NCBI GenBank assembly: GCA_031431235.1
Contig: JANPDA010000131.1
Location: 1 to 9,663, forward strand
Direction: 5' to 3'
From: JANNSW01 sp031431235
GTDB taxonomy: Bacteria > Pseudomonadota > Alphaproteobacteria > Rhizobiales > Hyphomicrobiaceae
Length of the DNA stretch: 9,663 nucleotides
Position numbers and translations under genes: made by a program. Below the pieces are notes generated by a model. That model ran no database searches, was not told the DNA's origin, and saw nothing but the letters and a program-made list of their open reading frames with translations. This document shows positions 6,714 through 9,663 of the stretch, piece by piece (within the stretch, counting starts at the first letter, position 1; each line of letters opens with the position of its first letter).

Positions 6714-7313
6714 CTACAGCTCGCGGATGCCGGCCATGACATCGGCCTCGCGGCAGAAGTAGATGCCGGCCGAGTGCTCGTCGAACGCGTCGAGCCCGGG
6801 ATAGGGCGCGGCCTTCTGGTTGTGCCCAGGCGCCCAGGCAAACGCGTCTGGCGCAATGCCGAGCTCGATCAGGCGCGAATGGATCGCGTTGATCGCAGCT
6901 GGGTTGAAGTCGATCAGGTCTGGCTGCCCTTGGTGCTCGACCTCCACCCGCTCCTCGCGCGGCTGGGTCGAGAGGTCCATGATCTGACGGTCGCCGTAGG
7001 CGGAAAGGCCCGGGTCCTCGACCGTCACGTCGCGCAGAATGGCGACGATCACGTCCTTGCGGTCGTCCTCCGCCCGGCGCACCTCGCGGCGGCATTCATC
7101 GCTGTCGAGCGACTCCGCCGAAGCAAGGTAGTGCAGCGCCTCGCAGGCGACATTGGCCTTGACCAGTGTCTTGCGCCATTTTTCCCCGGCCCGCATGTCG
7201 TGCAGGTCGATGAAGACATCGTCCTTCGACCAGCCCTTCAGCACCAGCCAGCGCTGGAACGCGAGCGCCTCGATGTTGTCCTTGGACGAATGGGAGATGA
7301 ACAGACGCGGCAC
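6714..7313 (-). CDS. TIR-domain protein truncated at the start of an nSTAND1 NTPase domain
   Basis: The product has 199 residues and starts with GTG at 7313, with a G-rich stretch (GGGGGGCT) just before it. Residues 1-130 form a TIR domain: PRLFISHSSKDN for the first strand and BB-type motif, FIDLHDMRAGEKW, and SDECRREVRRA, where E77 is the candidate catalytic glutamate of NAD-cleaving TIRs. Residues 170-196 read YPGLDAFDEHSAGIYFCRE and then ADVMAGIREL, matching the opening of nSTAND1 domains (usual pattern YPGLxxF...FFGRE). The usual Gly before Arg is Cys here (C187). The protein then stops, before any Walker A motif, so the NTPase and the sensor repeats expected of a TIR-STAND defence protein are missing. 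The stop is 5 nt before the transporter ATPase start. The TIR half looks intact and could fold; whether it is active is unknown. It may be a decaying stump. Confidence 0.8.
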   Translation of the reverse strand: MPRLFISHSSKDNIEALAFQRWLVLKGWSKDDVFIDLHDMRAGEKWRKTLVKANVACEALHYLASAESLDSDECRREVRRAEDDRKDVIVAILRDVTVEDPGLSAYGDRQIMDLSTQPREERVEVEHQGQPDLIDFNPAAINAIHSRLIELGIAPDAFAWAPGHNQKAAPYPGLDAFDEHSAGIYFCREADVMAGIREL

Positions 7314-7343
7314 AGCAGAGCCCCCCGGCCGGAACCAGCTCGG

Positions 7344-7372
7344 AGACTAGCGGGCGCAGGTGAAATTGTCAG
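7344..7372 (-). promoter_or_regulatory. Candidate sigma-70 promoter for the TIR gene and the downstream operon
   Basis: On the minus strand, CTGACA at 7372-7367 (close to TTGACA) is separated by exactly 17 nt from TAGTCT at 7349-7344 (first two and last bases of TATAAT kept). Transcription would start near 7337 and give a leader of about 24 nt before the GTG at 7313. The match is partial, but the spacing and position are right, and no other promoter-like pair is seen between the operon genes. Confidence 0.35.
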
Positions 7373-7700
7373 TAGCTGTCGGAGGAAGCTGCAGTCGGCT
7401 GCCCTACCGATGCGCAACAGCCGTTGCCTGCGTGCAATTCCGGCAGAGATGGGTCGAAAGCGACGGCCGCCGACCTTGCCGGGTACCATCCGAACATACC
7501 CCAGCTGCGGACATGAGGCGACAAGTTGACGCATATCGGCAGCATTCCATCCGATCGCGTCGGCGGCATTCTGATTGCAGTTCGGCCGCAGCGGGCCATA
7601 AGGGAGCATTGGCGTCTTGCTGGGTCAGACCCATGTGGGGGCATCAATGGAATTGTGGGCAGGCTACTTCGGCCAAAGTGAGCTCACGCAGTAATGCGGT
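7373..7700. other. Intergenic stretch with no firm feature
   Basis: About 330 bases lie between the operon promoter region and the P450 remnant. Several short open frames exist on both strands, but their arginine-, serine- and proline-rich translations change character between frames and have no motif I recognise. No tRNA, strong hairpin or terminator is seen. It may be decayed coding DNA, as the neighbouring P450 piece is. Confidence 0.4.
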
Positions 7701-7900
7701 CAGCTTGAGGCGGCACGAAGGGAGCGCAACACGCGTAACAGTTCATGCCGTTCGGAGCAGGCCCACGCATCTGTATCGGCATGGGCCTCGCGGTGCTGGA
7801 AGCGACGGACGTGCTTGCGACCTTCTTCAGGGCCTGCCGCTCCGGTCCAGCGGCGGCATGCGGTTGCAAGTCCGGCTGCGGATAGGAAGAGCACGACCCT
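7701..7900 (+). pseudogene. Cytochrome P450 C-terminal remnant with frameshifts
   Basis: The plus-strand translation from 7742 reads FMPFGAGPRICIGMGLAVLE, an excellent P450 heme-binding loop (FxxGxRxCxG), with the heme-ligating cysteine codon TGT at 7772-7774. It continues with EATDVLATFFRA (about 7799-7834), the helix that follows the loop in P450s. The upstream part (LEAARRERNTRNS, about 7704-7742) lies in another frame. Losing one T at about 7743 would explain the shift, since NSFMPFGAGP is the expected join. The in-frame codon just upstream is TAA at 7736-7738. After about 7835 the family pattern passes into yet another frame (RKSTTLRARSP). Only the last 70 or so residues of a roughly 450-residue enzyme remain, so it is non-functional. 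It runs head-on into the 3' end of the RTX gene. Confidence 0.7.
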
Positions 7901-9099
7901 CAGAGCAAGAAGTCCGATCCCTGCAGTTGCACATTGCCGGTGAGCACGATCTCGAGGTCGGGTGCGTTGTTGGCGTCGCCGAAGATTTCGGCCTGCACGA
8001 TGGTGTTCGGGCCATCGAAGAAGAAGCGCACCTGCGCGGCACTGCCGTCGAATTGGGCCGTCCCGATGAAGATGAACGCTTGATCACCACCGACGCCGAT
8101 GTCGGCGTCTATCCGGTCGAGCGCTATCTTGTCGAGACCGGCGACAAAGTCCGTGATCGTGTCCCGGCTCGCCGCGCCGAAGATAGAGTCAGAGACTGAG
8201 ACGTAGCGGAAGGTGTCGCCTCCGGCCTCGCCGATAAGCGTGTCGCCTCCGGCCCCGCCGATGAGCGTGTCGCCTCCGGCTTCGCCGAAGAGCATGTCGT
8301 TGCCGCTGCCGCCGTCGAGCCTGTCATCGTCGAAGCCGCCGACGAGCAAATCGTTCCCTCCGAGGCCCGCGATTGTGTCCTGACCTATGCGGCCATCGAG
8401 CTTGTTACTCAGGTCGTTGCCCGTGATCCGGTCCGCAAAGCTGGAGCCCAAGACGTTCTCGATGCCAGAGTAGCGGTCGCCTTCAGCGTCCCCGCTTGCT
8501 CCGACGCCGCCCTGGAGGTTGACGATGACGCCTTCCTGCGAGAGGTCGTAGAAGACAAAGTCATCGCCGTCGCCGCCATTTAAGGTGTCGGCGCCGGTCG
8601 ATCCGAAGAGCACATCGTTGCCGGAGAGGCCGTCGATGACGTTATCGAGGGTGCTTCCGAAGATCCGGTCGCCGAAATTGGAGCCGATCGCGTTTTCGAT
8701 ACTGCGGTAGGTGTCGCCTTCTGCGTCGCCCAAAACACCTTGTTGAAAAAGCAGATCGACGATGACACCGGCCGACGAGTTGACGTAACTCACGGTGTCG
8801 GTGCCCCCGCCGCCGCTGATGAAGTCGGCACCCGTGCCGCCTATGAGCGTGTCGTTGCCGGACCCGCCCTTCAGCGTGTCGTTGCCGCGTTCGCCCTTGA
8901 GCATGTCGTTGCCGCTACCGCCGGCAAGCGAGTCGTTACCCCCGCCGCCGCCGAGAGCATCGTTGCCCGCTCCGCCCAGCAGCGTATCGTCGCCGCTGCG
9001 GCCAGCGAGATCATCGTCACCCGCAAGCCCTTGGATCAGGTCTGCGAGCCCTGTTCCCCTCAGCTTGTCGCGGGCGCTCGTACCGTTGATGCGGGCCAT
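7900..9099 (-). CDS. RTX (hemolysin-type) calcium-binding protein, probably secreted by type I secretion
   Basis: This 399-residue acidic protein is built from nonapeptide repeats of the GGxGxDxLx type. One run covers about residues 24-100 (for example GGAGNDALG, GGSGNDMLK, GGSGNDTLI), with further runs at 155-180 and 233-295. Such repeats bind calcium and form parallel beta-rolls outside the cell. Between the runs, two related units of about 60 residues occur (101-157 and 179-236), each with GVIV, GDAEGD and a SIEN or GIEN motif. The C-terminal 100 residues (DTITDFVAGLDKIALD, then FIFIGTAQFDG, ending SDFLL) resemble the serralysin C-terminal region that carries the type I secretion signal. 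No N-terminal signal peptide and no protease HExxH motif are present. The start at 9099 has AGGAG 6 nt upstream. No transporter genes for it are in the window. Its biological role is unknown. Confidence 0.9.
   Translation of the reverse strand: MARINGTSARDKLRGTGLADLIQGLAGDDDLAGRSGDDTLLGGAGNDALGGGGGNDSLAGGSGNDMLKGERGNDTLKGGSGNDTLIGGTGADFISGGGGTDTVSYVNSSAGVIVDLLFQQGVLGDAEGDTYRSIENAIGSNFGDRIFGSTLDNVIDGLSGNDVLFGSTGADTLNGGDGDDFVFYDLSQEGVIVNLQGGVGASGDAEGDRYSGIENVLGSSFADRITGNDLSNKLDGRIGQDTIAGLGGNDLLVGGFDDDRLDGGSGNDMLFGEAGGDTLIGGAGGDTLIGEAGGDTFRYVSVSDSIFGAASRDTITDFVAGLDKIALDRIDADIGVGGDQAFIFIGTAQFDGSAAQVRFFFDGPNTIVQAEIFGDANNAPDLEIVLTGNVQLQGSDFLL
8213..8293 (-). repeat. 27-nt tandem repeat, three copies, inside the RTX gene
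   Basis: Three near-identical 27-nt units start at 8213, 8240 and 8267, each opening GTGTCGCCTCCGGC on the plus strand. They differ at only a few positions and encode consecutive nonapeptides of GGxGGDTLI or GExGGDTxx type (residues about 270-296). The DNA similarity is higher than protein conservation alone requires, pointing to recent duplication or slippage. Confidence 0.75.
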
Positions 9100-9105
9100 G
9101 CTGTT

Positions 9106-9110
9106 CTCCT
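9106..9110 (-). promoter_or_regulatory. Shine-Dalgarno site for the RTX gene
   Basis: AGGAG on the minus strand lies 6 nt before the ATG at 9099 and supports that start. No convincing -35/-10 pair was found between 9111 and 9250. Confidence 0.6.
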
Positions 9111-9236
9111 CACTCCATCACGTGGCGCGGCCCTGGACTCAGGCGATGGCCGTATCAAAACGAAGAGAGCAAGTTGCGGACCTGATAGAGTGGCGTCAAT
9201 CGGTGGCGAACTTTAAGGTGAAAATAGCATACCGGT

Positions 9237-9440
9237 TTACACTTCAGCCATGTTGCCCATTCCGACGATCTCGACCCGGAACGGATTGAGACGGTAGTCC
9301 TGACCATGCAGGTTCTCGACGATCCTCGACAACCTCGCGCCACTTCCTGGTCCTCGGAAGCTTGCAAAAATGGTTATGCCCCAATGCCGATCACCTCGCA
9401 CTCTGTGACGAAGTGTCCCTCGAATGAGGGGCATTGGCAA
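9237..9440 (-). CDS. Possible small hypothetical protein, 67 residues
   Basis: The minus-strand frame from an ATG at 9440 encodes 67 residues, with a fairly protein-like middle and end (SRIVENLHGQDYRLNPF, then VEIVGMGNMAEV). I do not recognise it. There is no Shine-Dalgarno sequence before the start, and the first 20 residues are less convincing, so it may be the tail of a decayed gene. It lies between the tRNA and the RTX gene on the same strand. The rest of 9111-9513 shows no clear gene, promoter or terminator. Confidence 0.25.
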   Translation of the reverse strand: MPMPLIRGTLRHRVRGDRHWGITIFASFRGPGSGARLSRIVENLHGQDYRLNPFRVEIVGMGNMAEV

Positions 9441-9447
9441 ATGCCGT

Positions 9448-9469
9448 GCTTACCCGCTGCTTACCCGGC
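9448..9469. repeat. Short tandem repeat, GCTTACCCG twice with an 11-nt period
   Basis: GCTTACCC occurs at 9448-9455 and again at 9459-9466, about 50 nt from the tRNA 3' end. A small hairpin (CGGCC at 9466-9470 with GGCCG at 9476-9480) follows it. Short direct repeats next to a tRNA can be recombinase arm sites, but two copies prove little. Confidence 0.35.
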
Positions 9470-9513
9470 CAGTTCGGCCGCTGAGGGCTGACAACCTAAC
9501 CCCTTGAAAACAT

Positions 9514-9588
9514 TGGTGAGCCGGGCGGGGGTCGAACCCGCGACCACATGATTAAAAGTCACGTGCTCTACCGCTGAGCTACCGGCCC
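9514..9588 (-). tRNA. tRNA-Lys (anticodon UUU)
   Basis: The minus strand from 9588 folds as a full cloverleaf of 75 nt including an encoded CCA. The acceptor stem is GGGCCGG with CCGGCTC (one G-U pair). The D arm is GCTC/GAGC. The anticodon stem is CGTGA/TCATG with loop CTTTTAA, so the anticodon is TTT (9556-9554). The T arm is GCGGG-TTCGACC-CCCGC. The gene looks intact. Its 3' end points left, toward the RTX gene and the debris-rich part of the window. Confidence 0.97.
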
Positions 9589-9598
9589 TATGGGGGCT

Positions 9599-9627
9599 CT
9601 GATACGGACTTTTCTCCAGCGGCGCAA
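9599..9627 (-). promoter_or_regulatory. Promoter of the tRNA-Lys gene
   Basis: On the minus strand TTGCGC (9627-9622) and TATCAG (9604-9599) are separated by 17 nt, a good sigma-70 arrangement. Transcription would start a few bases before the mature tRNA 5' end at 9588. No gene is seen in the remaining bases to the right edge. Confidence 0.5.
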
Positions 9628-9663
9628 CGCCCAAGCCATCGCGGGCAATGCTGGCGATCCGGA

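Noticed and set aside
5641..7095. Longer 484-residue version of the ATPase
   Set aside because: The added 129 residues are arginine-, proline- and glycine-rich and overlap the TIR gene in another frame. ProV homology starts near the ATG at 6708.
6690..7529. Plus-strand open frame of 279 codons opposite the TIR gene
   Set aside because: It lies antisense to a clear TIR domain. Its translation has no recognisable motif and is the usual shadow of GC-rich codon use.
7360..8199. Plus-strand open frame of 279 codons
   Set aside because: Half of it is antisense to the RTX gene and half crosses the P450 remnant in the wrong frame for the heme loop. No coherent protein is seen.
8213..9050. Regular short repeats that could suggest a CRISPR array
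   Set aside because: The repeats are 27 nt or shorter without unique spacers, and they encode in-frame RTX nonapeptides.
9466..9480. Small hairpin near the tRNA as a terminator
   Set aside because: The stem is only 5 bp and no T-run follows it on the minus strand.

Overview
The window looks like chromosome or island DNA from a high-GC alphaproteobacterium, probably of the rhizobial kind (Bradyrhizobium-like). This rests on GC-rich codon use, GTG starts, a ProV/ProW/ProX-type transporter linked to a signature amidase, an RTX calcium-binding protein, a tRNA-Lys, and debris of group II introns and a small palindromic element. The genus is an inference. All clear protein genes read on the minus strand.

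Left part (1-1155): a partial unrecognised gene runs off the left edge on the minus strand (272 to 1). It is followed by three pieces of mobile-element debris: the 5' end of a group II intron on the plus strand starting at 397, a non-coding palindromic element bounded by CTAG (779-910), and the 5' end of a second, different group II intron on the minus strand starting at 1119. Neither intron piece keeps a readable reverse transcriptase.

Centre (1156-7313): a compact minus-strand operon. In transcription order it holds a short TIR-domain protein (7313-6714), a ProV-type ABC ATPase (6708-5641), a double-length ProW-type permease (5644-3626), a ProX/OpuAC-type periplasmic binding protein (3569-2613) and a signature-family amidase (2586-1156). 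Spacing is tight: 5 nt between TIR and ATPase, and a GTGA overlap between ATPase and permease. The last four genes plausibly import a quaternary-amine or betaine-like compound and hydrolyse an amide related to it. The TIR protein ends just after the opening motif of an nSTAND1 NTPase domain, so it looks like the stump of a larger TIR-STAND defence protein, cut and joined directly to the transporter operon. A plausible sigma-70 promoter lies just upstream of the TIR gene and may now drive the whole operon.

Right part (7314-9663): about 390 bases with nothing firm, then a frameshifted C-terminal remnant of a cytochrome P450 on the plus strand (heme loop at 7742-7774). This converges on an RTX calcium-binding protein gene (9099-7900, minus), probably secreted by a type I system. 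A tRNA-Lys(UUU) gene (9588-9514, minus) with a good promoter closes the window. Its 3' end faces the debris-rich region, the usual geometry for an integrated island, but no integrase or att repeat is visible here.

The most notable item is the TIR-nSTAND1 stump at the head of a solute transporter operon. I do not see a complete, clearly new system.
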